A model generated the notes under the pieces. That model saw only the letters and a list, made by a program, of their open reading frames with translations, was not told the origin of the DNA and ran no database searches. Below are positions 1 to 12,642 of a DNA stretch of 64,000 bases, piece by piece. Position numbers and translations under genes: made by a program. Position 1 is the stretch's first letter; every line of letters starts with the position of its first letter. Source of the stretch: Hansfordia pulvinata (lineage: Eukaryota; Ascomycota; Sordariomycetes; Xylariales); assembly GCA_006538405.1 (NCBI GenBank), contig BJKQ01000005.1, positions 2,108,001-2,172,000 on the forward strand, given 5' to 3'.

Positions 1-2030
1 TAAAACACCTTTTTAATTAACTTAATAATTTTTAATACCTTAATCCAGCTTTTAAAGGGAGATGACTTACGGAATTAAACTTTAAAGTTTAACCTTAATC
101 TTAACCGTTTTATTATTATTTTAAGTAAGTTCGTGCGTATCCGTGATAATCACCGTTTAATATTATCGGGCCTTAATATCCTTTTAATATAAGTCCTTTA
201 ATAACGGATCACCGACCTGGCCGTTAAGGTATACGGATAGCCCCCTTTTTTAATTACTTATATTAAGGTTAAGATTAAGTGGTATAACCTTAAAGAGATG
301 TTTTATCGATCTCGTATTAAACATTAAATTGCTTAAAACTCACACCGTTCCTTAAAGCCATAAGCTTTCTTAATTGCTTACGTTATAAAGATAGGTTCCT
401 TTTTAATAAGTGCTATATTTAAGCTTAAAGAAAATGGTTTTAAATACGGATAAATCCTTAATATCCTTATAAAAGCCCGTGTCGAATGGTATAACGGCTT
501 ACATTATAAGGATATAAAGCAATTAAAAGCTCGTGATCCTTAAAGAGCTTCCGTTTAAAACCTTAAGTAAGTGGCACTTATTTATCGTGTTCGAATTTAA
601 TTAAATTTAACTTACTTTTATTAATAAAGCGTGCTGCCACCACCTCCTTTACCTCCTTAAGTTTAAGCTAATTAAGACCTCACCGAGGATAACGCTTAAT
701 TAAAAAAGCAATTAATAAAAGTTAAAGTTTAAGTTAAGATAGCTTAATAAGGAAATATAACCTTTAATATTAAAACACATATTATTAACCCGACCCTTAC
801 CGTTAACCCTGCTCCCTTTATCTTAATCCCTTTAAATACGTAAGAACGAGTTAATGTTATTGCTTTAACTTATATTACAGCCGATACCTTAATTAATAAT
901 ACCGCGGGTAACGGAAATAATCCTTAAGGAAATAAGCTTATTACGATTAATAATAATAACGAAAAGGCTTTTAAGATTAAGGTTAATAACTTTAATAACG
1001 ATAAGTATATTAATATTAATAATAATTAAAAAGATATTAACGTAAATAACGATAACGATTAAGATAATAAAAACACTATTAATAAAGTGATTCCTTAAAG
1101 AGATATTATTTACACCTTAATAAACCCGGCGTTAATTTAAGCGGTTATTAATTAATTAGCTTAAAGAGGATACGCTCGCTTTTAAGTACTTAACGAAGCT
1201 TATATTAGCCTTTTTTAAAGTGTTATTAACGCTATTAACAGCATCGTAATAACGGTTGCTTAATCGGTTATACTTATAAAATAATAAAGAAAAGATAATA
1301 TTAATCGGGCTAAACGTAATAAATAAATCGTTACTTTACTTATTAATAAAATCGTGGGTGTAATCACGTATTATACTTTAAGTCTTATCCAACGTTAACT
1401 CCTTATAAAGAAAGCCATTTAATATATTACTCGAAAAATCGACTTTATTAAGAAATATTACCGTAAGGAAAAAGGTCCACGATATTAAGGGGTTACTCGA
1501 TACCTTAAGCGTAATAAGGTCCACCCGATTAAGAAACGCTTTTACTTTATTTAAGCCTTATTCGGATTTAATTACTTATAATAAATTCCACGGGGACGAC
1601 CGAGATTATATATAATATAACCAGCCGTGAACGTAATGTTCTTTTAAGAATAAGATGAATTATTAATATAAATAATTTAATAAATAAGCTATAAAACCTT
1701 AAACGCTTAATATTACCGTGAAGAATATAAAATAAGTTAATTAATATTAATTACCACGGGAGCTAAAGGGTAACCGATAAGCTTTTACGCGACTGATTTA
1801 AGAACCGATTACACGCTGATTTACTTGCTATACCGGCGATAATGGAAATAGGAAAACTTAGTAAAGAAAATGGGAAAACATAAAAAGATAAGCTTAAACA
1901 GACTGCTCGGTAAATGGCGCTTGCTTTGATTCAGCCGCTTAACGGTGTCAGAATGGTGGGTGAGATACCGAGTGCGGTGGGGCAGGCGCGCCTTAAGGAA
2001 TTCCATGGGGATATAGGGGTTCCCAGCACT
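1..2030. repeat. AT-rich, RIP-mutated repeat relic
   Basis: This block is far more AT-rich than the rest of the window and is saturated with TAA/TTA. CpA and TpG are scarce while CpG is kept, the classic footprint of repeat-induced point mutation (C to T in CpA context). No credible gene survives. In places a frame can be followed in which almost all stops are TAA, as expected from mutated CAA codons (for example 1441-1620), so it probably derives from a protein-coding transposon. The family cannot be named. Composition returns to GC-rich sequence near 1990-2050, a sharp isochore edge. The left end of the element lies outside the window. Confidence 0.8.
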
Positions 2031-2508
2031 TCCGGGCGTAGCCTACTACTTACCTGAAAACAACTACCTTTGCCCCCTCAATTTGGCCTCCTTCGTGACG
2101 ATCTTTGCACGAGTACATGAGAGTGGGATGAATCGAGGGGGGCAGGTACCGACTGCTACGAGTACGTCGGCTGTGGTGGCGTCGCCCGGCATCTAAAAGT
2201 ATTCCCCCCATACGAGTACTCGGACGAGTAGACCGGGAAGCGGCGGCCAGGCGCTTATCGATAAGCCCGCCAACCCCCGATAAGACCGTCCCGTAAAAAA
2301 AGTTGGCGGCAACCTACCTTACTTACTGCCTACGAGCGAGGCGTCGCCAATCGCCTACCCACTTCGCTCTTCGCTCCCCGACCTCTCTCTGCCTCACCCC
2401 GTCCGGATCTTTCCTCTGGCCGAGCCGCTCCCACGCCACGCCACGCCTCGTCTCGTCTCGTCTCGTCACGTTCGCAGCGCCCGCTCGACCACCTGCCGAC
2501 CCTGCACC
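2031..2508 (+). promoter_or_regulatory. Upstream region of the HAS1-like helicase gene
   Basis: This is the GC-rich stretch between the AT-rich block and the helicase start. It holds two TACGAGTA octamers (2157-2164 and 2211-2218). From about 2380 it becomes a C/T-rich tract with repeated CGTCTCGTCTCGT, running to the ACCATGG context of the start codon at 2509. Pyrimidine-rich tracts just before the start are typical of highly expressed fungal genes. The transcription start cannot be placed exactly. Confidence 0.4.
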
Positions 2509-4497
2509 ATGGACGCCGCAAAGCTGAGCAAGAAGAGGAAGCACAGGGATGCTGACGCCGTCAAGCCCGCCAAGTCGTCCAAGTCGTCCAAGCCATCCAA
2601 GTCGAAGCGCTCCAAGAAGGACGTCGCTCCCGTTCCCGCGAGCGACAGCGACAGCGACAACGACAACAATTCGGACGCCGGGGACGATGCGGCCCCCGCC
2701 AAGCCCGCGGCCGACGACGACTCGGACGCCGAGGAGACGTCGGAGCTGAACAAGCGCGTGGCCGCCGCGGCCGCCGAGGACGAGGCCGACGGTGATGCCG
2801 CCGCCGTCACCGCCGACCTGCCGAGCGCCAACGGCCTGTCGCTGCCCCCGACCGCGGCGACGGACCCCCACAAGTTCACCGACCTCAACCTGTCCGACAA
2901 GACCATGAAGGCCATCACCGAGGAGCTGGGCTTCGAGAGCATGACGCAGATCCAGCGCCGGGGCATCCCGCCGCTGCTGGCCGGCAAGGACGTGCTGGGG
3001 GCCGCCAAGACGGGGTCCGGCAAGACGCTGGCGTTCCTCATCCCCGCCATCGAGATGCTGAGCTCGCTGCGCTTCAAGCCGCGCAACGGCACGGGCGTCA
3101 TCGTCGTCTCCCCGACCCGCGAGCTGGCCCTGCAGATCTTCGGCGTCGCCCGCGACCTCATGAAGCACCACAGCCAGACCTACGGCATCGTCATCGGCGG
3201 CGCCAACCGCCGCGCCGAGGCCGACAAGCTGGCCAAGGGCGTCAACCTGCTCATCGCCACTCCCGGACGCCTGCTCGACCACCTCCAGAACACCAGCTTC
3301 GTCTTCAAGAACCTCAAGACCCTCGTCATCGACGAGGCCGACCGCATCCTCGAGGTCGGCTTCGAGGACGAGATGAAGGCCATCTGCAAGATCCTGCCCA
3401 ACCAGGACCGCCAGAGCATGCTCTTCTCCGCCACCCAGACCACAAAGGTCGAGGACCTGGCCCGCATCTCGCTGCGCCCCGGCCCGCTGTACATCAACGT
3501 CGACGAGGAGAAGCAGTTCAGCACCGTCGAGGGCCTGGAGCAAGGCTACGTCGTCTGCGACGCCGACAAGCGCTTCCTGCTGCTCTTCTCCTTCCTCAAG
3601 CGCAACCTGAGCAAGAAGGTCGTCGTCTTCTTCAGCAGCTGCGCCGGCGTCTCCTACCACGCCGAGCTGCTCAACTACATCGACCTGCCGTGCCTGAGCC
3701 TGCACGGCAAGATGAAGCAGCAGAAGCGCACCAACGTCTTCTTCGAGTTCTGCAACGCGTCAAAGGGCATCCTGCTCTGCACGGACGTCGCGGCCCGCGG
3801 CCTCGATGTGAGTGGCCACCGGCCTGGCCATATGCCCCCCCCCCCCCACCAAACTCATGGCACGATCACTGACAATGTTGCTTCCAGATCCCCGCCGTCG
3901 ACTGGATCGTCCAGGTCGACCCCCGGATGACCCCAGAGACTACATTCACCGTGTCGGTAGAACAGCCCGTGGCACCACCACCAAGGGCCGCAGTCTCCTT
4001 TTCCTCCAGCCCAGCGAGGTTGGTTTCCTGAGCCAGCTCAAGTCCGCTCGCGTAAGTTTGCCCCCCAACCCCCTTTTCCACCGGGTTTTTGGGTCTCCGC
4101 CCCGGCCCCCATATCTGATTCGCCGTTCTGACACTTTTTCTTTTCTCCCTTCTCGGCGCAACAGGTCCCCGTGGCCGAGTTCGACTTCCCGGCCAAGAAG
4201 GTCATCAACGTGCAGTCGCAGCTGGAGAAGCTGATCGCCAACAACTACTACCTGCACCAGAGCGCCAAGGACGGGTACCGCAGCTACCTGCACGCGTACG
4301 CCAGCCACAGCCTGCGGACCATCTTCGACGTCAACAAGCTGGACCTGGCCAAGGTGGCCAAGAGCTTCGGCTTCAACGCCCCGCCGCGCATCGACCTGAC
4401 GCTCGGCTCCAGCATGAGCCGCGACAAGAAGGCCGGCCAGGGCGGCCGGAGGGCGTACGGCAGCCAGCCGAAGCAGGCCCAGAAGTTCAGGCGGTAG
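2509..4497 (+). CDS. HAS1: ATP-dependent RNA helicase HAS1 (DEAD-box), with one apparent frameshift
   Basis: DEAD-box helicase of the HAS1/DDX18 family, a nucleolar enzyme needed in eukaryotes for 40S and 60S ribosome biogenesis. Exons: 2509-3807, 3888-4051, 4165-4497. After a charged Lys/Asp/Ser-rich N-terminus come [31 protein letters not shown] and ARGLD, then HRVGRTARG in exon 2. The C-terminal part with the AEFDFP and YRSYLHAY segments is characteristic of HAS1. Both introns are GT-AG and phase 0. In exon 2 the frame breaks at the C5 run 3920-3924. One additional C restores [16 protein letters not shown] and makes the three exons sum to 599 codons (598 aa), normal for the family. The gene is essential elsewhere, so a sequencing error is more likely than a pseudogene. 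A long frame on the opposite strand is only a shadow. Confidence 0.93.
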
Positions 4498-5540
4498 GGG
4501 CAGGCAGGCCGAGGCCGGGAGAAGCGTGGGGGGCTGGGGGTGAGAGGAGGAGGGGTGTGTCTCTCTACTCCTGAGAAGTAGGCTGGGAGATGGGGTGGAG
4601 GTGGCGCTCGTCATTGGGGGCGCCTCCGTCCCGTCTGGCTTGTTGTCATGATATACCAAATGTGTGCGTGCAAACTTTGAGAGCGGCGTTGGGACTGGTA
4701 CAAAAAATATGACGACTTTCTGTTTATTTTTTCTTCACCGACTTGCGATGATCGTGTAGTTCTTTTTCGTCAAGTCCCTTTCGACACGAAACGAAGTCGT
4801 CCATTCGTGATCCCAGAGCGTGAATCGGCCGTGAGTCTCACTTGGGATGTCCCTTCAAGTGTCTCGACCCTTACTGAGCTACGGCAGCGCCACACGCCAC
4901 AAGTGAGCAAAGGCCGGTCTGCGCCCTCGTGGAGTCAGCTGGTTCGTCCAAAGCGATGTCGGCCGCCGTTCCGATCTTGCTTACGTCCAGGGTCAACCAC
5001 CCGCCCGCCCAAAAGCTTGGGAGGCAACGTCGCAGACGCACCATGACACGACGAGTGAAAAGGGCAACGCGCGGGGGAAGCAGAGACCAGCTAGCGTAGA
5101 GGCGTAGAGGCAACCAGGAAACATAGCAGGGGGGTGTTTACCGCCCCGGAGATCTGGCTTCATGGCGAGTCCTCTAACGCCCCCCCCCCCGTCGTCGGAC
5201 GGTATCGGGCGAAAGCCTCAGCAAACAGGGGCGGCGAGCGAGCTATCTCGTCTTCAGCACAGCCTCTCTTCCTCTCGCGCCGGCTACCCGCTCTTTGCCT
5301 GTTCTGCCCCTTTTGCTCCCCGAACGTCAGCGGGGGAGGTTGGCGAGGCGACGCGAGTAGGGTTGGTTGGGGGGTTTCGCCAGGGTCTAGAGTGGCGACG
5401 CCCCAAGGAGGGGTGGTATGGGCGGATGGGCGGGCGCGCGCGCGTGCTCATCCACACACAGAAGCACACCGCACACAGACAAGACACAGAACTCACCCAT
5501 ACGCGCGCTCACCCGCGCCTAATGCCCCAAGCGTGGGAAG

Positions 5541-5576
5541 CGTGAGCGTGAGCGTGAGCGTGAGCGTGAGCGTAAG
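5541..5576. repeat. (CGTGAG)n minisatellite
   Basis: Five perfect tandem copies of CGTGAG are followed by one variant copy, CGTAAG, in non-coding sequence. Confidence 0.9.
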
Positions 5577-7300
5577 AGCGTGGAGTGTGGGCTGCCGGTG
5601 GCGGGCCTGCTACCCTGTTCTTGGGCTATGCAAAGCGGCCCCGAGGGAGTATGCAGGGGAGAGAGAGGGGGTGTGATGATGCTCGGAGGGGGAAGGGGGC
5701 AAGGTTGACCGATCTCCACGAAAGCGTCACCTTGGAGGCTCTCATGTCTCCGAGACATGATGGCGCGCGTCAGAGGGAGGAAGAGGGCAGCCACATCCAG
5801 AGAGGCGCAGCCCAGCCAGAATGACCCGAGAGGGCGGGCAGAGTACTCGTAGACGGTGCGGTTGAGTGGGCGGCTCACTCGCCCTCAGTCAGTCAGTCAT
5901 CAGTCTCACCATGGGGTGAGGCGGCCCTTTGTTCTCGCGGGCGCTTTCTTGTCGGTTTCCCCATCAGTCGGGTATGCGATCCTGTCCGTAGATACCCAAA
6001 GCAGAGGCTTGCGTACAACCTACAGGTACCTACCCAGTTGGTCCCGGATCGGCGCTGGTATCTTCCTGTAGTACTCATAATCGCCCGGGGGGTCGTGCAT
6101 GTCTTACACACTCCAGTCAGACAGTGTGGGCGCGAGGGGAACGGGGACTTCGGGGCCAGCAAGCAGATTCACCACGTGGCCGTGCAGGGGTCCTCGCTGG
6201 GTGCAATTGCCCAACAATGGATGAGCGTGGGTGAGCAAGCAGAGGGCCAGAGTGGCAAAGCCGGGGCCGGGCAGGGCGGCCATCTCAACGCAGGGAGGGT
6301 GGGTGCCCCAAGATGCCCGATAATCTGACAGGATACACACACTCACTCACATACTCGTACAGGGCCAGGCCGGGCCAGGCCAAAACGGTGGTGGTGGCGG
6401 CGGCGGCGGTGACAGTGACGGTGACGGGTGGTCGTGGGGCGGTCGTGGCCTCTCTCCCCGTCGTCACCCCGCGCGGAGCGATCCGAGGTCGCATTGATGA
6501 TGGACCTCCTACTCGTACACAGCCCAGCAAAAGGGGGGGTGGGCGTAGTTCAGCTTGACAAGGCGAGGATCTCGCACAAAGCCGACGGCGGCGTCGCTAA
6601 AGATGCCCCGTTCTGTACTGGGCGTCATCGTCGTGCGTACCCGTCTGCTTGGCCTCTCTGCAGCTGGGCTCAAGTCCCGAGGTCAGAAGTCTTGTTGTTT
6701 CGACGCCGAGCCGCGTTGACAGGGGGGGGTTGCGATAGGGGAGGTAACGAGTAAAGGGAAGAGTCATCGTTTCCGAATTCTCTGTCTTTCTCCGTCATCT
6801 CTCGCGCGCTCTTTCGCTCTCTCTCTGCCGCATACTTTCGTTCCTTTTTTTTTTCTTTCCGATTTGACAATTGCGCTGCGGCCGTGCGTCAGCGGGGCAA
6901 GATCAAGGTGAAAGCCGAGGTCCAAGCCAGCTCGCTTGACCACAGGGGCCAGCGCCAAGGGGTTTCTTTCCCAAGTGTCCCCAGCGCTCGGGCGTCGTGG
7001 CAGTGTACGCGTACCACGATGATCCGCATACAACAAGTATTCGTGCGTGCACCGAGGGATTTTCCAGGTTTTTTCTTTTCTTTTCTTTTTTCTCCTTCCC
7101 CTTTTCTCGTCTCTTTTCGCCCTTCAGACGGATTTTTTCCTCTTCCCCAAGCCGGCCAGTCAAGCAAGGACGTGGGCCCCGTATAGTCGTTTCGTTACCC
7201 CTTTTGGGGCATCTGAGCAACTCTGCCCACCCGGGCGAGGTTTGGGGGCCGGTTTCTCTGCTCGGCGCGTGTGATGCCAAAGCCCATGCGTGAGATCCCG

Positions 7301-7320
7301 CCCCCCCCCCCCCCCCCCCC
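7301..7320. repeat. C20 homopolymer
   Basis: An uninterrupted run of 20 C. Its true length is uncertain because C/G runs elsewhere in this assembly appear undercalled. Confidence 0.9.
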
Positions 7321-10300
7321 TGTAGCACTGGGCGCGTGTCAGTGCGGAATGACCAAGACCTGGGTACGATTCCACCAGCAGACATCTCAAACGAGTATTC
7401 GTGCGGCCTCTCTTTCTCGCTCTATTTCTGTGAGTGTAAGTCGGTATGTGGCTCGTCCAGTCTTGGCGGCCGGCCAGCCCGCGAAGGTGAGCGAGCTCGG
7501 CGCGACGATCCCCCCTCCTCGGTGGCCTATTCCATGCCAAGCGTGCCAGAGCGAACCGCGCAAGCCAGCCCGGCTTTGCGGCTTCTGCTGGTACACGTAC
7601 CTGGGTTGCTTGGCCATCACTCACCTACAGAGTAATGGCTGTCTCCAAATGCCCGCTTGATCTTTTCTCGCGGCAGTGCCTGGCCAGCGTGCGTGTATGC
7701 CGATCTTCGTCGCGTTTCCGCCCGCGCTGTGACTTGCCTGGTCGGTCCTGCGTCCACTTTCAAGTCCTGCATCGGGGTTGGTGGTTTGCAGCAGGTCCCC
7801 CAGGCAGCGGGCGCGTAGGACGAGGCGTCTCGTTCTGTGGCCCCGGGACTGTACAGATCCGTAGACAGATCTGCCGACGCAGGACGCAGGACGCACGATC
7901 CAGGACCAGCACGTACCCCGACCAGAGCACTACGCGCGCCTACACCTGACGAGTACTGATGAGATGCGCACTCGCTCACACGGACCTTGTAGTGCATACG
8001 AGTACCTGGTGTTGGCTGACCCGGTCTGGCCAGACTTCCTCTCTCGTCAGGCACAGGCTGCCATCTGTTGGCCTGGCGCGGCGCCTTTTGCTGACAATTC
8101 CCAGTGGTATGGATGGATGGATGGATGGGCCGCCAACCAACAGGCCGCGCGCAGTATACTCACCTTGTTTTACCTATGAATAGGTAGACACTGTCATCAC
8201 CACGGTCATCACCAGCATTATTGCGTGCAGCTGGCCGGACCGGCGGGGTGTGCACGTCATTGCCCAGGCGGCCGACCATTGTCAAAATTGGCCGGCGGCA
8301 GACCCTCGCCCACCGTACTCGTACCACCCAGGTGGCCCTGTCCTGTCGCGTCGGACCCGGGCCGGGCCTAGATCGCGCCAGAGGTCGGGGGGGTGGGGGA
8401 AGAGGGGGCGGCGATAGACTGCCAACCTTCACTTGCACCCACCCCTTGGTTAGCCCCCCCCCTTTGTGAACCGGCCTCTGACCTAACCGGGGGGCCGGAG
8501 GCAAGAATGTGCGTGCGAGTATAGAGAAACACCGGCTCCCAGGTTGATTCGAGGTACGACACGATACTGGAGCAGGTGAGGTATTTTGAGTGGTCGTGGA
8601 TACTTGCGTCCAGGACACCCATGATGCCAACATTCATGATCGACACAACCTGCCAGCGCGCGATTCGTCATCCTCGCCGGGCGGGCGACTCGAATTGGGA
8701 TGTCTTGGGTCCTCCGGGGGCCTCCGCGTCCTCTCGAACTCTGTGGCACCGGGCGGCGGCTCTCGTCAGCACCAAGTAACGTTCTTCTCGACAACACAGC
8801 GTGAGGTTGATCCAGCAGCGCCCGCCGGTAGTAAATCATCGAGAAGGGGAAGGGCAGGGGGATGGTGAGCGACCAGAAACGTCACCTGGTTGCTGAGGAG
8901 TGAGGTGTGCGAAAGCATCCCAAAGTGGTGGCCGCATACGAGGGCGATGGGGCGCGGACCATGGAATGGCCTTTTGCGCCTTGGGGGTGGGAATGTCCAC
9001 TTTACCCATGACCATGACCACACTGGTCGCTCCCATGTCGCCTGCGTATGTAGTCGTGCGAGCACGCTGCCAGACTCGGTACGCCGGCGCAGCCCAACGA
9101 ACCGAATAGGCACCCACTATCGAAATCCGGGCCAGGGTCTTGCTGGTTGGCACGGCTGGCTGCAGGACAGACAGAGACGATACTCGTCGACGGGGGTGTT
9201 TCCGAGTGATCGGCAGGACCGCTACCAACGGCGGGCGGGGGTCAAGATTCCGGCGTTGTTTCCCACCCACGTACTCGTACGCCCCCGATACCAATTGGAG
9301 GGCTCGTGATCGTTTCCAGTTATCCGGACACGTAACCGTACCCAACGAGATGGCGGCGACTGTTGCCCGGGATGAACGATCAATGCAGAGATGGAGTCTT
9401 GAAGAACAAGATGGGACGAAAAGGGGCGATCTCCTGGAAGGGGATACCCAGTCAGTAAGGTACCCCAGGCAGAGATTATCGTGCAAGACAAGACAAGCCG
9501 GGCTTACCCTGTCCAGCCCGCAGCGCTTTGGGAACTGCCCGTCGACGCTCGACGGCGAGGCCCTGCGTCACGGCGCACCACCGGCGCAATACGCCGCCAA
9601 CAGACCGACCTGATGCCGACGCTGATACCATTGCTCATGCCAACGCCAACGCCAACGCCATAGTCGTGGGGTGCGTGCGGTGAGCGGCGTCAGGTGCAGA
9701 CACCATCCGCCTTGGGTCTTTCACCTGATACTTTGTCTATACGTTGTATCGTAGTTGGGCTTGCGCAGGGACGAATCAAGCGTCGCGCTCTCCGCGTCGC
9801 CTACCCTGATCCCTGGCTGCTGGGCCCCGGTCGCTGGAGAGTCCATACTAGCACAAGGCGTGAGCTGAGACCTGGCTCCGTACTTGCGGTCTTGCTGGCG
9901 TGCTTGGCTTGGCTTGGCCGTGAAATCCCGAGGACCCGTGGTTGTGCCCGTCTTGCGGTTGGGGGCGAGTTCGATTCGCCCAAACGGCGGCGGCCATCCA
10001 TGCCCCCGGCCCGGATCTCAAAGCCAAAAGCCGCGGGGTCATCTGGCATCGCAAGACATGGGCCGGGCGGCTTTGACGTGGCCCCTTTGCCAGGGTTGGC
10101 CTCAGTTCAGTCCAGTCCCGTCGGCGGCAAGGGGCGGGCCTCTGGTGTGTGGTGTGGTCCCTGACCCCTGGGACAATGGATCGAATGTCTGCTCGTCGTC
10201 AGTCGGATCGCTGCAGACACGCCCCTTGTGTGTCGCGCGTGGTGGTGATTGGCGCCGGCGCCCGCCCGTTTTCGATGGTGCAGGTGGCACGTCGCATGGA

Positions 10301-12079
10301 TCCAGCCAAAGCCCGACTTGCGATGGGTTAAGGTTCTCTTTCCGTACGACGTAGAATCAATCCGCCATCTTAGGTACCAGACATGGGTACGAGAGGTACA
10401 TCCATGCACCTTACGTGCCTTATTATCTGCTTGTACCTCCTTCCCGGTGCCAGGGCGGTCGTCGCCCACTCATGCTGGGCTTTCATCAATGTGCCCGAAC
10501 GGCCCCTGTGGTCCTACGGCGACCAGGGCCTCACGGCCTCTACGAGTCAAGCTCCGGCCCCTGGGGCGGCCTGGTCAGCGGTGGCCAGTGGAGCGATCGG
10601 CCGGTAGCGGTCCCGCGGGGTCACGGCTCAGGGGTCCTCACGCCCTCCAGACTGAGCAACTGGGCGCCCCATCGGCCGGGCTATCCGTACATCCATTCTA
10701 GTGCGTACCTAGGTAGATACCTCGGGTAATACATGTACATGTAGGTGGTCGCAGCCTCCACTGCCTGGGTCAGAGCCGGGCGACTGTTGCGGGCGGGCGC
10801 GAACAGGTGCTCACGCTGGAAGGCAGCGTCCGGATGTAATCATGGATGGATGTATACCTTTACCTTGCCTTGAGGTATTGGGATTAAGGGATACCTTACA
10901 TACCTACATGGCTGCTGTACCCCCCACCCGCCCGTGGGCACCTGAACTGAACTGCGGACAACGCATCGTGTCAAACACACACCCACTTGCACTCCCACAC
11001 TAAGTGACACCACCCACAAGTACGAGTACACACACTGATGAGTGACACTACCACGGAGCAATACGATGCGTACACCTGGTATGTACTGACCCATCATCCC
11101 CTTGAGCTCACGGTCCAAGTCATCGGTGGTCAGAAACCAGCCAACCGCCAACAATACACACCAGACAACGCCGGCCAAGAAACACTCGCTTTGTTTCCCC
11201 GGGTCCGCTTCCCAAGCTGCCGCACACAATCAACCCCGGGCCGGATCGCTAGCGCCAGGAATTGACGACGCGGATCATCCATGGGTGCCGTCCCATACGC
11301 GAGTACTCGTACGCACCCACAAACGGGCAGACATGACGACGCACCTGGGCCTTGGCTTCAGCAACCACCGCACCGCGTTTCGGCTCGTGGCCGTGCCCGA
11401 GTACGGAGGGCAGCCTCCAGCCAGCCGGGCTGGCTCTGCCAGTCCAGTCCTGCCTTCATCCAATGGGCCTGCTTCCGCTCCAGCTCCCATCCCAGCAAAG
11501 CCAACGGGCTCCGACCCCCCTACTCACACCAGTGGCACCGCCCCAGACACATTGGCCTAGTTGCTTGAGCCTGTGGGGCCCACCTCGTCCGGATGAACGA
11601 CCCTCGCTACCTGGCCTGCCGCCGGCCTGTGAAGCTATCGTTGTTGCCGGCCGGCCCAGCAAGCTCTGCGACAGGCCTGCTCCGCCCAGCAGGTGGCAAA
11701 AATGCCCGCCAGCGAGGTCGGTGGCGAACAACAGCGTTGGCTCTTCACCACCAGCCTGTGCCAACTGAGGCAGAGAGATGGAGAGCAACCCGTCAGACAC
11801 TCCCCAGCAGACCACGGACAGCAGATATCTACAAGCGTCGAAAACTCCAACCGGGCAGACAGGGGGAAGGCTGTCAAAGCCGCCACACTCGGTACATGGA
11901 GGTCTAGCATCAGCCCCAGACGCAGCCTGCTGGCAAACAACAACCATGCCTCTTCCCATCACCCGATTCTCAAGAGCCCATAATTCTCCCCAAGAGGCGC
12001 AAGTAATCGGCCTCACCAACTAGTACAATGTACTCGGCTGCGCGCTGCAGCTTGCACACCACCTATAGAAGACACGGGC

Positions 12080-12623
12080 TCCCGCCTTCCAGCCTTCTCT
12101 CTCACCCTCTCTTATCCCCCTTCCCCGTCAATGGCTACGAGCATATTTGGTCCCTATGGTATGCTTCCGTTCTTTAATGCTATTGAATCCCTCTTCCAGA
12201 ATCTCTCTCTTCTCCGGCGCGACGCTTGTCGAGCCTTGACCCTGAAACCCCCCTCTTCGTCTTCGACCACTCGCTATCGCGCCCTTTGCTGGGCCAGGCT
12301 TTATCCCGTCGTGTAAGTCGCTTCCGCTTTTCCCTCCCTCCTACTGGTTCATAGACAGCCAACGGGCTGCTTCGCGGTCAGCTCGTTTCCCGAGTATGAC
12401 AGGACGGGCTGCTAACCCGGGCCAAAGTCGAATCTTTGCGCTATAGTCCACAATAGCCGCTCCACTGCTCACACCCGTCGTCCTCGCCTCACCCCGCCAC
12501 AGGCCCTGTATCCCGCCGCCACCCGCTCCAAGCCAACAAGACAAACCAACCAGAGCTAGCCAACAAACTGCTTGCTTTACATAAATAAATGAGTTGAAAA
12601 CCTGCACCTTCGGCCCACACTAG
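12080..12623 (+). promoter_or_regulatory. 5' leader of the zinc-finger gene: pyrimidine tract, upstream ATG and probable intron
   Basis: A C/T-rich tract at about 12085-12128 resembles a fungal transcription start region. It is followed by an ATG at 12131 opening a 61-codon frame. That frame ends at a strong splice donor (GTAAGT at 12313). The nearest suitable acceptor before the main start is the AG ending at 12623, giving a 311-nt intron. Splicing there would also fuse the upstream frame in phase with the main protein, so the upstream ATG is either a uORF or an alternative N-terminus. A leader intron is the simpler reading. No homology supports the upstream peptide. Confidence 0.45.
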
Positions 12624-12642
12624 TCACCGCGCATTCCCGAGA

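Larger units (their letters stand above)
4498..12130. other. 7.6-kb gene-poor intergenic region
   Basis: No convincing gene was found on either strand. Open frames here are short, overlap each other on both strands and resemble no known protein. The region is GC-rich and holds a (CGTGAG)n array at 5541-5576, a C20 run at 7301-7320, a (GCCAAC)n array at 9639-9660, and seven copies of the octamer TACTCGTA/TACGAGTA (5844, 6352, 6510, 8316, 9272, 11021, 11304). A palindrome TACATGTACATGTA lies at 10729-10742. Non-coding RNA genes cannot be excluded by eye. Confidence 0.6.

Noticed and set aside
2323..3705. 460-codon open frame antisense to HAS1
   Set aside because: It mirrors the strongly C/G-ending codons of the helicase and has repetitive Gly/Leu/Val composition with no motif.
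3908..4030. Programmed ribosomal frameshifting in HAS1
   Set aside because: The same one-base deficit occurs in five unrelated genes, and no conserved slippery site or pseudoknot is evident, so a sequencing cause is simpler.
5134..5676. 180-codon frame with SVSVSVSV run
   Set aside because: The run is only the CGTGAG minisatellite read as codons, and the rest has no recognisable features.
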